The translations under genes were made by a program, and so were the position numbers. This document shows, in pieces, positions 22,573 through 35,853 of a stretch of 64,000 bases of DNA. Every line of letters starts with the position of its first letter. Within the stretch, counting starts at the first letter, position 1. A model generated the notes under the pieces. That model worked only from the letters and a program-made list of their open reading frames with translations. It ran no database searches and was not told the origin of the DNA. Source of the stretch: Omphalotus guepiniiformis (lineage: Eukaryota; Basidiomycota; Agaricomycetes; Agaricales; Omphalotaceae); NCBI GenBank assembly GCA_028554645.1, contig JAQOOI010000072.1, positions 62,001-126,000 on the forward strand, given 5' to 3'.

Positions 22573-22833
22573 TGTATGTAGAGGTAGATGTGAAGGAGAG
22601 GAGAGGAATGGGAAAGGTAAGTACAATTGGAACGAAAGGGGGTTCCAGGTCACGGGCACGCGTTTGAACCAAACATTGAGAGGATCCAAATAATTCCGTT
22701 CCTTTCGTTCTTTCTTTCTTTGACTTTCTTTCTTTCACAGCTTACTTACCCATGGCCACAGCTACGAGTATAGAAACGAAAACGAATCAAAATTTCAACT
22801 GCCAGTTCCACGAAAAGGTGGACCTGTTCAATC

Positions 22834-23128
22834 TGGAAGAAATGAACTTGGTCCGCGGCAACTTGAAGGGTCGAAGGGTTCACTATGCAGGCAGACAGAC
22901 TCGGAAGCAAGATTTCCGAGATGTACTGTAATGAAAATCCAGAGACAATAACATTGGTATGGTATCGTTATGTTGGGTTTAACGCTATTTGGAAGAAATG
23001 AACTTGGTCCGCGGCAACTTGAAGTTCACTATCATGCAGGCAGATTCCGAAGACACACTCGGAAGCAAGATTTTTCAGATGCAATGAAAATCCAGAGACA
23101 ATAACATTGGTATAATATCGTTATGTTA
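22834..23128. repeat. Tandem duplication, two copies of about 145-150 bp
   Basis: Copy 1 runs from 22834 to about 22977 and copy 2 from 22990 to about 23128. Both begin TGGAAGAAATGAACTTGGTC, continue with a shared CGCGGCAACTTGAAG block and an ACTCGGAAGCAAGATTT block, and end with AATCCAGAGACAATAACATT. Differences are small indels and substitutions in the middle, so the duplication is recent but not fresh. It lies just upstream of the J-like protein gene. Confidence 0.9.
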
Positions 23129-26100
23129 GACAATCACGAGTGAAAAATAGTTAGTAGAACTTAGAGAAGCCAATGCATGGGGTCAACTTGGCGTCTTAGC
23201 CTAACGAGATTCACTTACACTTACTTAGCCTACTTAGCATGCTGAGATACTTCAAATTTCTATAGGATCTGCTAACGTCAATGAGTATGTACTGAGTCTG
23301 TATGTATAAGTAAAAACTCAGAATCCAGATGCAACTCGGAACAACATCGACATCGACATACACCCGCGACTTTCGGATATGGATATGTCATGATCGCCTG
23401 CCAGCTGCCAGTGTGCCAGTGTGCGCGTGCCCACCTTGAACCTTCCTTCTCTTCTTCCAGTGTGTCATCGAATCGAATTGCATATGTATGTATGTTGTCA
23501 AAAGAAAGAAATCTTCGGATAATCTGCTCATGTAAATCATGATTCTACATAAGTATAAGTACCTCGGCGATTCAAGGTGTTCAAGGACATCAAGGGAATG
23601 GCCGCTGGCCGCTGAGAATGAAATCCAGTACATACGTACGTATAGACATATGCATGAACTTCCTTTGCCCCACAAAAACCTGTACAGTATGTCAGTGTCA
23701 CTAAGTATGTCGACGTCGATGTCAAGAAACTGTCATTCAGAAGAGATCTATCATCTTTGCCTGCCTTGCCTTTTTCTGCGAGTAGTCAACTCCCTTCAAA
23801 ACCGCTACATAGGAAGGCTCAGAAAGGAAGCCCCAAGAGTCTGTAACACCAAGAGCTTGGTTAATATATGAAATTACAACAAAACCCCGGAACGTAACTT
23901 ACTTTCATGGGGCTATGTAGGGCTATGTACTCCTGGACCTGGATACTCTTGGATACTCTGTCAGAATGACAATATGCGTCTTTATCGCGATTAAAACCAC
24001 GGTACGTCGCGCTGCCTAAGATCCTAAGTTGATCTTGCATTCCGAATCTAGGAAAAGAAAAAAGTGCACAGTCTTTGCACAGGAGATACTTAGATACTTG
24101 GAAGGGGTAAGACCTCCATATCCATCATGAACCCCGTTGTACCTACCACGTCTTCAATCTGAAAACAAAACATACATATGTATCTGAAAACACAAATCAA
24201 ATGCCAATGATTGATTCGCTTGGGGATGAACATCGATGAACGTTAACATCGAAAACCCCACCCCACCCCATCGAAACTGCGGCCGGCTGCGCTTTGCGAG
24301 AAAAAAGTCCGTTCGAAGCATCGATCAGTTGTTACACACAACGTATGTTGTCCCAACTCTAATTTCGAGCCAAGATCCTCGTTGTTTCCGATCTTTTGGA
24401 GACTTTGCATTCGACCTTCCAGTAACCGTCTGCTACCGTTGAGAAGAATGAAGAATCTCGACCCTCGAACCCTGCGGAAATCACTTGAATTGAGTGACCG
24501 AGGTAGAGCCGTGTTTTCAAGGTTGAACCCCAAATCGGCTCGGCTTCGTATCCGGATGTGGTCGATAGTACAGAAAGATCTGAAGCGTTGGAGTCACCAA
24601 TTGAAGGTCAATAGCTTGAGTGGAAGGCGCTATTGGATGGGATATCCCTGGAAACACTATACATCGATTATGCTTGGTTTATTTTTCTTGACATACATAG
24701 GATATTTGTAGGCGTGAAGGGGTATTTTGGGGCAGATCCTGGTGCAACTCTGAGTAGTCGTGTTGGCACAAAACACCTCGAGCTACTGATGGATGTGAAG
24801 TCCTGCGAGTGCTTACTCCAAATCCTAGGCGTCACCGCAAAAAGAAATTGTAGCAGAACGAAGTAGAACTCCCATGCGAGTAAGAATAGGTAAAGGAGAT
24901 CCGAGAATACATACTTCCACATATACCGATGGAGGTAAAAAAAAAAAAACACCGCAGGAGCACCATCGTAAGCTGTCTGGATCTGAGCTCCACCAGTGAC
25001 CAGTGACCACTTCCCAATACCTTCATACGTCCTGCCAAATTTCAATAAGTACTGCAAACCCAATTAACTTGAGCTCTCGCGACGCTGCGCATATACACGT
25101 CTGTTAATCACTTAAAGTATCATCCACCTTTCCTATGTCGTGTATTCGGTTTCGTACAACGTTCCATGGGTTTGGGAACTCTGCGCCACCAAGGGCCAAG
25201 CGCAAGTTGATACCCACCCAAACCAATCTAGCGTAGCCGGGGGAATTACTGTACTTGTAGATCCACGTCTTCGTCTTCACTACCGGAAGAATTAAACGTG
25301 GTTGAGTCTGCTGCGCACCGTCGCGTGAATCATTTGGTACCTTTTGGAGTCCGACACCATTTAAAAGTCGCGTGAGAATTGTTTGTTACTGAGTACAGTA
25401 CAGAGTACTGTGTTAAAGGTCGGAAGTACTGTATCTTGGCAATATGTATGAAGGAAAGGACCGCCGGGGTGGACGTGGTTCTGTGGCTCTCGTACCATGG
25501 CTTGTTTGGAGCGATGTTTCTGAGGAACCCGGGATTCCGATGATCGATCCGGCGGAAAGGGTGGGGGAGATGTATATATACATTATTCACCGGTACCCCT
25601 CACCCATGCGAGTATATAGACGAGGAAGGTTGAGGTGAAACCACGGTCTTGATATGTTCGGGGGTCGGAAACAGTAGAAACCATCTGTATCGTATCGATG
25701 CCGCGGTCCGTTCGCGCTTTACCCACGTCTTCGGGACCGGATTTTATCTTGATCGAAGTGAAATCGTCCAGCGGTTCAACACGTTACAGCCTTACAAGTA
25801 AAAGTGAAAAAGTGAAATCAATCAATGATCAACAAACGAAGTGCGCGATAACTTACCTGTACCTCTCACAGTGTAGTTTCGTATGAAGAGAAAGATACTC
25901 GTAACAGGGGAAACTTCGAAAGCTTGCCACGCAAACTGTAGACTGATTTTGCTGGTTGGATACGGCAAGGTTATGGTCCCGAGTCCCGACTTCCGTCCTT
26001 GGGGTTCTTCCACCACTACAGCGTCCGTTAACCGCAAGCAGTGAGCTTTAAAAGCCACCGTTTTACGAGTTCAACTTTGGAGCATTGAGTTGGGTCCCAA

Positions 26101-26191
26101 AATACTCGCGATGAATAGTCGATGTAACTGTAAGAGGAAGAAACGGTTTAGACGCGCGAATTCGAAGTTTAAACTCAGTCAGCAGAAGAAT

Positions 26192-26277
26192 CGGCAAACG
26201 CCGTTTGCCGTATATCGGCGGTCGTCGCGCAAAACTTCAACAGAGTGGCGTAGCGTTCGCGTTGTTCAAACGCGAAC
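26192..26277. repeat. Two adjacent perfect inverted repeats
   Basis: CGGCAAACG at 26192-26200 pairs with 26202-26210 across a one-base gap. GTTCGCGTT at 26255-26263 pairs with 26269-26277 across a 5-base loop. Both stems are 9 bp without mismatch and they sit 45 bp apart in a gene-poor stretch. They could be protein-binding dyads or cruciform and RNA hairpins. Confidence 0.6.
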
Positions 26278-26856
26278 TTCATCCGACCTGACTTCCCTTT
26301 CCAAGCATATTTCTCTCGACCTCACGAGCGCATCTTCTTGGGTGCATGAGAATCCTACGGACACAGAAAAAGGTTCACCACGTCGTCTGACATATGGCCT
26401 GGTAGAATACGGTCATGAACAAATATAACCTGAAAGAGTTGATGTATGTACTATCCGGTATGTCAGGCTTGTCTCCCCAGCGCTATACATAACTTATCAT
26501 ATGTTAATATCTATCCATTTTCGTGCAAATTTCAATTGCATTTGGTAGCTTTTACTTATGAAAGTTCATTCCGAGGCAACCGAGGCTTGCGATTTGGGCG
26601 CGGGGCAGCAATTCGAAGAGAGGGAGTGATTGAGCACTTGATTACTGTAACGTGGAGCTCGGGTCTGTCTGTCTATCATTATTTCATTGCTTATTCCAGC
26701 CATAGTGCGCCACGCTGTGCAAGTGGGGACGATGCTGGTATAATAGCCACTTTCCACGACGAGGCTGACATCGGCATCGGTTGACTTTCAGTCGATCATC
26801 TGCGGGTTTTCATTGTATGGCATACTTGCATGCATACATACGCGGACGTGGGACAC

Positions 26857-26872
26857 GAACGAACGAACGAAC
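26857..26872. repeat. Microsatellite (GAAC)4
   Basis: Four tandem GAAC units. No coding context. Confidence 0.9.
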
Positions 26873-29800
26873 TTGGTGCGAAGAATTCTAGATCTAGTGG
26901 ACGTACAATCTGTCTATAGCTGCGCATTACTAGACTCGAACGGCATCTAGACAATTTCGCAAGTGTACTTGAATTGATCTATTCTTCGGCTTGCCTCTAA
27001 CATTAATGATTTTCTTACCCATTTCTAGTGTTTACTTGCTATCTTCATTCGGCGGGTTATGAACATCGCTATGATTAGGCTTTCGCGGCAATTAACGCAT
27101 CTGTCAAAGCAGGACTTGTCGGGACGATCATGGCTCGGAGTCATCAATATTTCTCGGATCAAGAATAGGATTCAACAGAATTACCACCTATCTTGAAACT
27201 GGATCTATGAGGCGAATTGCTTTCATTGGTTAAATCGGGTCAGGAAAATCGAACGAATATTACTTAGGACTTTGCCAGATTTTCCCGGGGGGTATACTCG
27301 GATAATGAAGATAGTAAGTGGCCACTACAGAGAAAGTGAAAGAATGAGTAAGTTTCGTCAAAGATTCTGCCAGTGCTCAGGGATGTAGTACTGAATATCT
27401 TCTCTTCTCAGACGAAATCGAGGCCGGCCCTTGCAACACGAAACCAGGGTAAGTGCACATGCAAACTTAACCTTCCATTTCACTTACAAAGTAATTCCTC
27501 GCTCTAGTATGGGATAGGTACATATCAAGCAGATTACTTCAATGGAAGTTGAGGAAGATTGAGCTCGTCTATCAAACCTCTTGCTCGAGGAATAGGAGAT
27601 CACAAGCTCGTAGTAAGTGCTGTACCTATTTTGAGGCCAGTGGTCGTCAAGCAATCACTTCTAATGATATATCATATCGGAACAGATAACGAAGAACAAC
27701 AAGGAACCGTCGCTGACGGTCGGCAGTTACAACATACATACTTCCAAATGTCTTTATGTTACCGCAATTTACGTGGCTCGAGCAGGAGATAATCTTCGGC
27801 ATGGAATATTTTCACAGCTGGCGAACCTTTAGCGACTCACTTGTTTACAATGTTTACAATAATGCTATTCGTCTACGCCTACAAGAGATTGTCATTGCAC
27901 GTTACAGCCGAACTCCTGTTCGAGGGCTGTATCACTCTCAATAAACCTGTCAATGCTAGGCTTCATGACGGATTTAAACAGGTGAGAATCTGAACGTTAA
28001 CATTTATTATTGCCGACTTGATCGATGTTGACATATTCTTATGCGGTCCGCTCTAATGTGAATGAGGAGTGGGAGTCGTACATGTTCCTCCGCAGACGTA
28101 CAACATCGCTACACCTCGTTTGGAGGTAGGCGGCGACAAGGTAGTCAACGGTGATTGAGAGTAATTCTTCGATCATCTGATTTGGGGAATACTTTCTTCG
28201 ACTCGGAAATCGGAACTTGAACTTGAACTTGACTTGCTTTGACCAGTCGAAAATGTGGGAAGCTGCTCGGACAGCGGCTCCGAGGGTCCTTTTCTCTCTC
28301 TTGCGGTCAATAATACATATTCAGACACGCACGCTTTGCAAAAAAGCTGTTGAAAAGCTGTTGAAGCCAAGACAGAACATGTTTTAAGACTCTGACATAT
28401 GGGTTTTTGCGGTTTTCCGATGATACATACTCATACTCTGGGGTGAGTGTGTTTGACTTGTCATTTTTGAACCCTCTTTTTGAACTCTTGATGTTTTCCA
28501 AGATGTTCGTGATACAGCTTTGTGTTCAAAATCGAATATCTAATACATACATTTGGGTGGGCGAATCGACGCTTACTTCCGAGTAGAACAGGACGTCTTT
28601 CGAGTTTCTGATGTTGGGCAAAGAAGAGCCGAGCGCCAGGATTCACTACACTAGGTTAGTATGTACTGTAGCTTTACCCCTAACGGGTGCCGACGCTCTT
28701 TAGAGGTATCAGAAGAAACGATGAGGTGATGTATCAACTTGATCATTTACGACAAGAGGCTCCTCGGAATCAACCCAACATAGGTAACTCAAGTTGAAGT
28801 TAGACTCGGAGCGGGTTTTGTAGCCCGAGTCTACCTGTCAGGAGTGACATCCGGAATGTCAGTGAGAAGATAAGGTGAGTTACTTTCTCGGAAGTTCTTG
28901 CGGTTATGTTCTTCGGACAGGGTCTAAGGTTGGATGGGACTGTACACGAGTGTCCTCCCGTCATTATGGTCACGACGGTCTGTTTACGAACCTATCACGA
29001 CTCACATGTGATGAGCGTAGGATCGGGGGGACCAGTGAGAATATGTACTGGTCCGGCGGCGGTCATTGGATACACTTCATATACTGTACGGAAGTTCTAT
29101 TTCTCACAGAATAACTCTACCTTGAATTGTTGAACGAATCAGATTCTGAAAGCGATATCCGGCGGGTACTACTTAGGTCAATTCAGTTCATCGCTTCGAA
29201 CATGGTGTATTACTCTTGGCCCTCGAGGTGACTGACAATCCACTTACATATGTATTTTACTAAAGAACTTCAGACTTGGTCGGATGCCCAATGTTTGATC
29301 AATAGAGTCCACGGAAGAAGCTGGATGCACTCGGTCCTTTAAAGCTTCAACTCCGCACGTATCGTCAAATTCAAGACACCGAGTAAAAGACCAAAACATT
29401 CCAAAGTTCAAATGACTAGACCTCAGCTCACTTCCTCGAAGGACGTGAAATTTCACTTGTATAATGAGGTCATATGGTCTATAAGGTAAATCGGGTTCTT
29501 TTAACTTGCTACAAAACTTCTTTTTTCAAATGTTATGTATACGAGATTTAGTATTCACTTTGCTTCTTGGTCTTCTCCCGAAAATCTACAAGGCACGTCA
29601 TATCATCCTTCCAGTATCATACTGGATGTAAGCATACCGTCGAATGTTGAGTGCTGTTTCCGTACGCGAAAATACAAATCAGTGATCAAGTACATTTACC
29701 TTCCACATTGTGGCAAAAAGTCATCACGAAAAACATACATAGTATATGTTTGTGATGCGATATATGAGATGGATGATCCGTCACCGGCCTACAACTGCCT

Positions 29801-30990
29801 ACAACCTCTGAAGAAATGCGAATATAAGATGACATACAACACATATACTTCATGTGATCGCCGTTGACCCAAACCTCACCCTCAGTGAGGGCAGCTGATT
29901 CCAAGCCAAGAATGTTCTGCTTTGATGGTCTTCTAGTCTCAGCGCATGTTCGCTTCGCACGATAATTTCTGAAGCGAAGATGAGCAAAACAGAAGTAACA
30001 GTCCTGCCACTACCCTCGAAAACCGCCTGAAGATGGAGCTCGACCAAGTGCAAATTCGTCGATCGAATAACTCGGACATATGTTTGAAATCCCCGAGTCT
30101 GCCACCTGGGTAGTACACAGTAGAGTAGCGTTGAAAGACTTTTCGGGAACAAAGAGAGTTTCGGACAGAAGACGAGAATTTTCAGCGAATACAATAAGTA
30201 GACAAAGTCGACCTTCTGTGGCGTTTTTTGGAGCAAGAGAGATACGTACACATGTACATGATGAAGCGGGATATCGTCAATTCCTCTGCCGGAGTGAGCA
30301 CTAGTGAGCATATGTATATGAAGGAATAGATGAAATATGTACTCACTGGCTAGATCGTATCACGATACTTACACTTGGCCAAAGAAGTATCTCTGAAATA
30401 CGAGTGCATGAATCATGATGGTGAATGAGGACCGTGACATGATACCCAGAATTGTCCTTGACGAACTCTATCCGCGAAAGACATCTGTCAAACTGTCTTT
30501 CGACACTTAACGTCAATTGTACATACCTACATCTCTGTACTGGAAAGCCCACTCAGAGAACCATGCATGAACCTGCATGAACCTTGCGTAGCCCCGTCGC
30601 CCTACATATCAAGCACATAGCCTCCAGGGTGACCCGCTCTCTATCTCTCTCAACTGCACGCGTCCACCAACCGCATCAACGAAACTGCCAACCCTCAGGC
30701 CAGGCTCGAGGCCTCAAGATCATACGTCGTTCGGCAATACTTGGCGAATTTGGATCTTTACGCGTATCGCGTATATCTCTGTCGTAAACCGATCGCGAGT
30801 GAGCTGATATGTAGGGTCGACGACCGACTAGGACTCGGGGCCCGCACGAGGACCCCGTCGTCAAAAAACCCACTCGGAAATTGGTGGAGGTAACGTAGAA
30901 TGTATATAGAGGCTTGGGAAGTCACTGAATAGACTCAAAGAAGAGTAGAAATTAATTACTTGAGCCACATTGAGCCGCTGTGTAGTGATA

Positions 30991-31010
30991 GAGTGAGTGA
31001 GTGAGTGAGT
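30991..31010. repeat. Microsatellite (GAGT)5
   Basis: Five tandem GAGT units in the gene-poor region. Confidence 0.9.
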
Positions 31011-32852
31011 GGATGAGTTCGTAAAAGTAATATATCACCTCTGTCTCGGTGTGTGCATTTCTTCAAATTCTTGTTTCTTGATGTTCAATCAATTCGGCGA
31101 ATCGGCGGTGAAGTGGAGATTCACAGATTCTGATCCCCCAGTTGTCGGGGTTGATATTATTTGGCACAAATTCAAGGTCCATGGACATACACACACATCA
31201 CGAGACCTCAAAGGACGTCCATGATACATACGCGTGATCTATTCGACCCATCTGGAACCTTTTTGCCAATGGCAGAACTGAGCTGCCGGCTGTGCCATAA
31301 CAACGCCGCAGAATATATGCATGGAGAATCGATAATCGAGATGGAGCGGTGTTACTGTGTACACAGCAAGATTCGAGGTAGATTGATATGATTATGTATG
31401 ATATGTTTTCCGGGGAAAACGGGACGGAGGGCAAAAGGGAAAAATCGAGGAAATTTAAAGGGAGCGAGAAAAAAAAACAAACGAATGAACGGATTTGTAC
31501 TGCATTATGTGTAGAAGCTCTTGAGTATATATTGAGGTGTTTTATGCAGACCCTTGTTTATGCCTCGAGGCTACTTCAATATGTACCTGCAATTTACTTA
31601 CTTACCTACCTGGATGAATTCCGAGGGTGTTGACTTCAAGTCGGACCTTTTGGTCGCGCAGGTAAAGTAGGGAGGGTTTTGGGTCAGGTATGTTCAACTA
31701 AGTTCTGGGTCTCTCCTCTGGGTGCCCGGGATGTTCAAGAGGGCTCATAAACTGAAATACAAGGGATCACTTTTTTGATATACCTCTAAGCAATGGCAAT
31801 GCAATAATATTTTCTTTGATGTATGGAAGTCGAAGTCGAAGTATCTAACTCAGATATGTACTTCAAATTGCCCCATGAGAAAGAGGCCCCGACCGGCGGA
31901 CAACTTGTGACTTGGAAGATACCAGGAGGGTCTCTCAAAGTAGAGTACTGATGAGAGAAAGGGGATATCGCTGTCGGAAGGGCGGACGTGCATATGCCAG
32001 TGGATACAGGTCGGTGGGTAAGAAACTAGCAGATACTATCAATGAGCATTAGGAGAGTTATGGAAGACGCTTTAATAAAAAAAACCCAAGAATCCAGAAT
32101 CCAGAAGAAGGACAGTATCTAAACTTAACCCAGCGTTATCTTCATGGATTGAGTAAAAGGCCTATGTAGTTCGAGGCGGCGACGACCCTTCAATTCTTCA
32201 AGCTTTCAGACCTACCTCACCTGGTAGAAGTGTTTCTTAGTGACACGAGGGAGTTGAGGCCTCGGACGTCAGGAGTCGAATGCATGATTGTGAATACTCT
32301 ATCTTCCTACCGATATCACCGTTATGTATTCCCTCCGAGTCCAAATCCATCCGAGGTTTGTGTCGATAGGTGTCGATCTACTATCTTGATCAATGCATCT
32401 TGATCAATGCATTGATCAATCAGGTATGCATGTAGTCGAATAAAGACATTTGTGCCACGACCTGCCCCGACTCGGGTGTATATAGCAAATATAGGGCCGT
32501 CAGTACAGGCGAGGCGGGACGGGGCGGGACAAGTCCAGCCTGGGAGAGAGCACTACACACTCAGCGTTAGAAAACATTCATATAATCTCCAGGGGTCAAA
32601 CATAGGTACGTACGTACCATTCAAACGTTCGTTGTCGTCGCGCTGATCCAAGAACATATATACATAGGCACATATGTACTCGTATCCAACGACGACAACT
32701 TGAATGTTTTGTCTTTTGACATTGACTCGGAACCGCTCCCCCCATTCGTGTTCGTAACGATCCACTATCCCGCGAGGGATATGATAACCTTAGAACATGT
32801 TATATAACATAGAACAGAAGCATTGGGAGAATCTCTAGGAAGTTATTGATCA

Positions 32853-32870
32853 TGAATGAATGAATGAATG
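32853..32870. repeat. Microsatellite (GAAT)4
   Basis: Tandem GAAT units. A similar short GAAT run occurs near 34168-34180. Confidence 0.85.
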
Positions 32871-35264
32871 GGTTGAACGTTCGAGATATGAATACCGTGA
32901 ATACGAATACGAATACATACCGTGGCTTTGGGTACGTGATACTCACATAGATTATCATAAACCCCCTCTTAGTTATTCTCGTCTTTGTTGTCTCCTTTCC
33001 TATGTATACCCTCCCGTCGTCTTCAACATCTCATCATGATCATGATAACGCCTGGTAAAAGTTCTTGAATGCCGCCCATTCCCCTTCCTGGCTCTTGACA
33101 CAGGGACCTTCCTAACCTCGAGGCCCTCAAGCGCTTCGAGCGGCTCGAGGCGGCTCGTGGATCGAGACTCGAGACTCGAAGGACTCTTTTCAGGGCCGGG
33201 GAGAAGCAGGGAGAAGCCCAGGAGTCTGAGAAGCTCACCGGTGATCAATACGACGCGATGCTATATGCGTGTGCGTATGCATACCCTCATACTTGTCAGT
33301 CTGATGATTTATGATTTATGAGGAAGACGATGAAAATCTGAGTAGGGGAAGAGGTTATTATACAATGTGGTCTGGGTTGTACACAAGGATGATGGAACGA
33401 CCGTACGTTTTGGGCGAGACGCCCAGCAGGCCTTGTGGCTGATCCTTACGTGATCATTAAGGGCCGGTCTTCCCGCAAGCAAAAGAAAATAACATCAATG
33501 TGCGCTGTGCGGGCGGCGCTCATCTATAGCGCTTCATCTTCATCTTAATCTTGCCTTGCCTCGTCTCTTCTCGTCCTCGTCTGTACCGGTCCAGCCTGAG
33601 CTTGCATGTTTCAGTGTCAGGTGTTGCAGTTCCGAATAAAACAGAGTGGGCCCGAGTACTTACTGGAGTAATACCCTCGACGGAGGGTACACGAGGTCAA
33701 AGTTGTACATATCATAAGCGCCATCCGTCGAAACCTGAAAACTGAAACTTTCAATCCAATCCGCTGTGCGGAAGTCGAGCTCTAAGCTCTTAGTTGGTTC
33801 CTAGTGGGGACGCGGGGGACGCAATAGCCTATGGTACGATCTATGAGATTACAATTGACCTCGAGGTTGCGATTACAAGTACTTACTAACGCTAACAATT
33901 TGGTGTTCGATGATGACGAGTATGAAGTCTGAAATGAAGTGAAGGTACGGTTTGTATGTAAGATTGCGCATGCCTGGCGCTGGAAGTGAGGCTGGGTGTG
34001 TGTATGATTATCGTGGGTTAAAGTCTGTTAACAGGTGCAGTGTAGATATGATGGTACTTATGACGGTATGTATGTACATATGTGATGAACGAGATGGACA
34101 CAGATACTGAGGCAGACTTGGACATTGCGTGCGCTGAGGGGCTTGATTGATTGCCAAATGATTGATTGAATGAATGAATGAGGTGAACGGATGAATGGAT
34201 GGATGTCAATGTATGTATGTATACTCCTAGACCGATGCCATCGCTAACAACTCGAAATGAAACGACCGCTCATAGGGCTTGTAAGGAGGACACTAGTAAG
34301 TACTTGAGCAGTTGAGTTACTCGGAACGGGGATAGAACTCGGAGGACACAGTTTTTCATATCATGATCGCGGCATGTAAGTAAGTAAGAAAGAACTTACA
34401 TGTATCTATCGTGGCGTTATGAGAGAGGGGCAGGGAGCCACGGAGATGAAACGGAACAGAGCAGCTACATTACATTGTACTCGGAGGGTTAAGCATAGGG
34501 GTGCAAAGGGCTAGGAAACCTTGAAAGACTCGGAGTGCGCCACGCAAACGCTGGAAGAATTTAAAGACCGGAGAGGTAATTATGGGTACGATGTGTATCT
34601 GATGTTTTCATTATGGGGTGGAGCGCTATAGATTATCGATGGTATCGGAGAGATCTATAAAAATTGCTAGTCCCTGAGCTGTAATTAAGTTTATACGTCT
34701 TAGCGAAGAGTTTTCAAGCTCATGAGGGAGTGAGTAAGGAACGAAAGAACGCGCGATACACTGCGAAAAGGATTCATCTGCCAGTGGAGGGTTCGATAAG
34801 GCCCTGCTACGCTTGACGACTATGTAGTCATAGTCTACGGATAGGGATGAAGCTGGTTCATTAGCTACTTTATCATCATGATGCGCCTACTTGATTATGT
34901 ACCTACGAGTCCTTACTTACTTACTTGCTTGGCACGAGGGGAACGCGTAAGTAACGAGGAAGAAGTAAGTACATAGTAAATGACAGTGCCCACTGCCCTT
35001 TGAGCCTCTCAAGGTTGATCCGTCGAAGTGGATTTCTTGAGGCTCCCGGATTGATAGGATATTCATTTCGGTGGTGTATGGAGTGAGACTGAGAGCAGAT
35101 TCTCGGTCACATACAAGATCCATTGCTCGACATCGACTCGAGGAGTCTTTACCTCTATTTCGTTCCAATTGCAAAAGATTTCAAGAACCACCAAGTCGTC
35201 CGCTCCACCCTTTTTTGTGTGTTCAAGATTGACAACGTGTTCATGAGAAGAAGAAGAAGGACTA

Positions 35265-35281
35265 AAGAGAGAGAGAGAGAG
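35265..35281. repeat. GA dinucleotide repeat
   Basis: An uninterrupted GA tract about 570 bp upstream of the large disordered-protein gene, after an (AAG)n-like stretch at 35245-35260. It may be part of that gene's promoter. Confidence 0.8.
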
Positions 35282-35853
35282 TAACTGGGAAGAATTCAGC
35301 GTGTCAATAACGATGGAGGATGTCGAGATTATTCTCGTGAATGCGTACACAATATAAAGTTTCGCACCACGTCGTTTCCCTTCGCCCCCCTTTGCCGATA
35401 TTTCTAATAGAAAATTCGCGGCGTTGTCCGATTTGTTCACGTTTCCAAATGGAGTTTATGCGCTTCCTCGCAAATTTGGGGTTTCTATCCCCATAAGGAA
35501 GTGACGTATGGAAAGTAATCAGGATAATATTTCCCAGGATCTTAGAAATTTACATATTTATATATTTCTTTTTTTTTTCTATATATGCCGCTGGGAACGC
35601 GTATGGGGAATGGTTTTTGCGAACGAGTATTTCTCTTCTGACTCGGTTCTCAGTTCTTCTAAATCCATATCTCTTCTCTCCTACTTCCACCCGACAGACG
35701 ATTTTGGCGCTCGTTCCCCGACGCCCAAGCGTCTTACCGCAATATCACATACAACTATAGCTTGCAATTGGCTTTGCAGGTCACAAGATTCGACGCGTCC
35801 CAACGACTTTTCTGTCTTTTGGATGCGCGACTTGAAGTTAGAAACTAGGAAGC

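Larger units (their letters stand above)
22573..35853. other. 13-kb gene-poor region
   Basis: No open frame here carries a family signature, and none chains with neighbours through plausible introns. The stretch is long for this kind of genome. It contains a ~150-bp tandem duplication (22834-23128), microsatellites, two adjacent perfect hairpins (26192-26277), palindromic TACGTACGTA sites and fourteen copies of ACTCGGA. The right end (35508-35853) is likely 5' UTR and promoter of the large gene that follows. It might be a long regulatory region, a source of non-coding RNA, or decayed mobile DNA. The sequence alone does not decide. Confidence 0.5.

Noticed and set aside
24382..24711. 109-aa + strand frame with basic middle and hydrophobic end
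   Set aside because: No family, no convincing start context and no neighbouring exons.
35063..35440. 125-aa minus-strand frame
   Set aside because: It depends on the GA/AAG repeat and overlaps the likely promoter of the large gene. No signature.
35508..35853. N-terminal extension of the 1117-aa protein
   Set aside because: Low coding character, with a T-run and in-frame intron signals. The ATG at 35854 with a short intron gives a better model.
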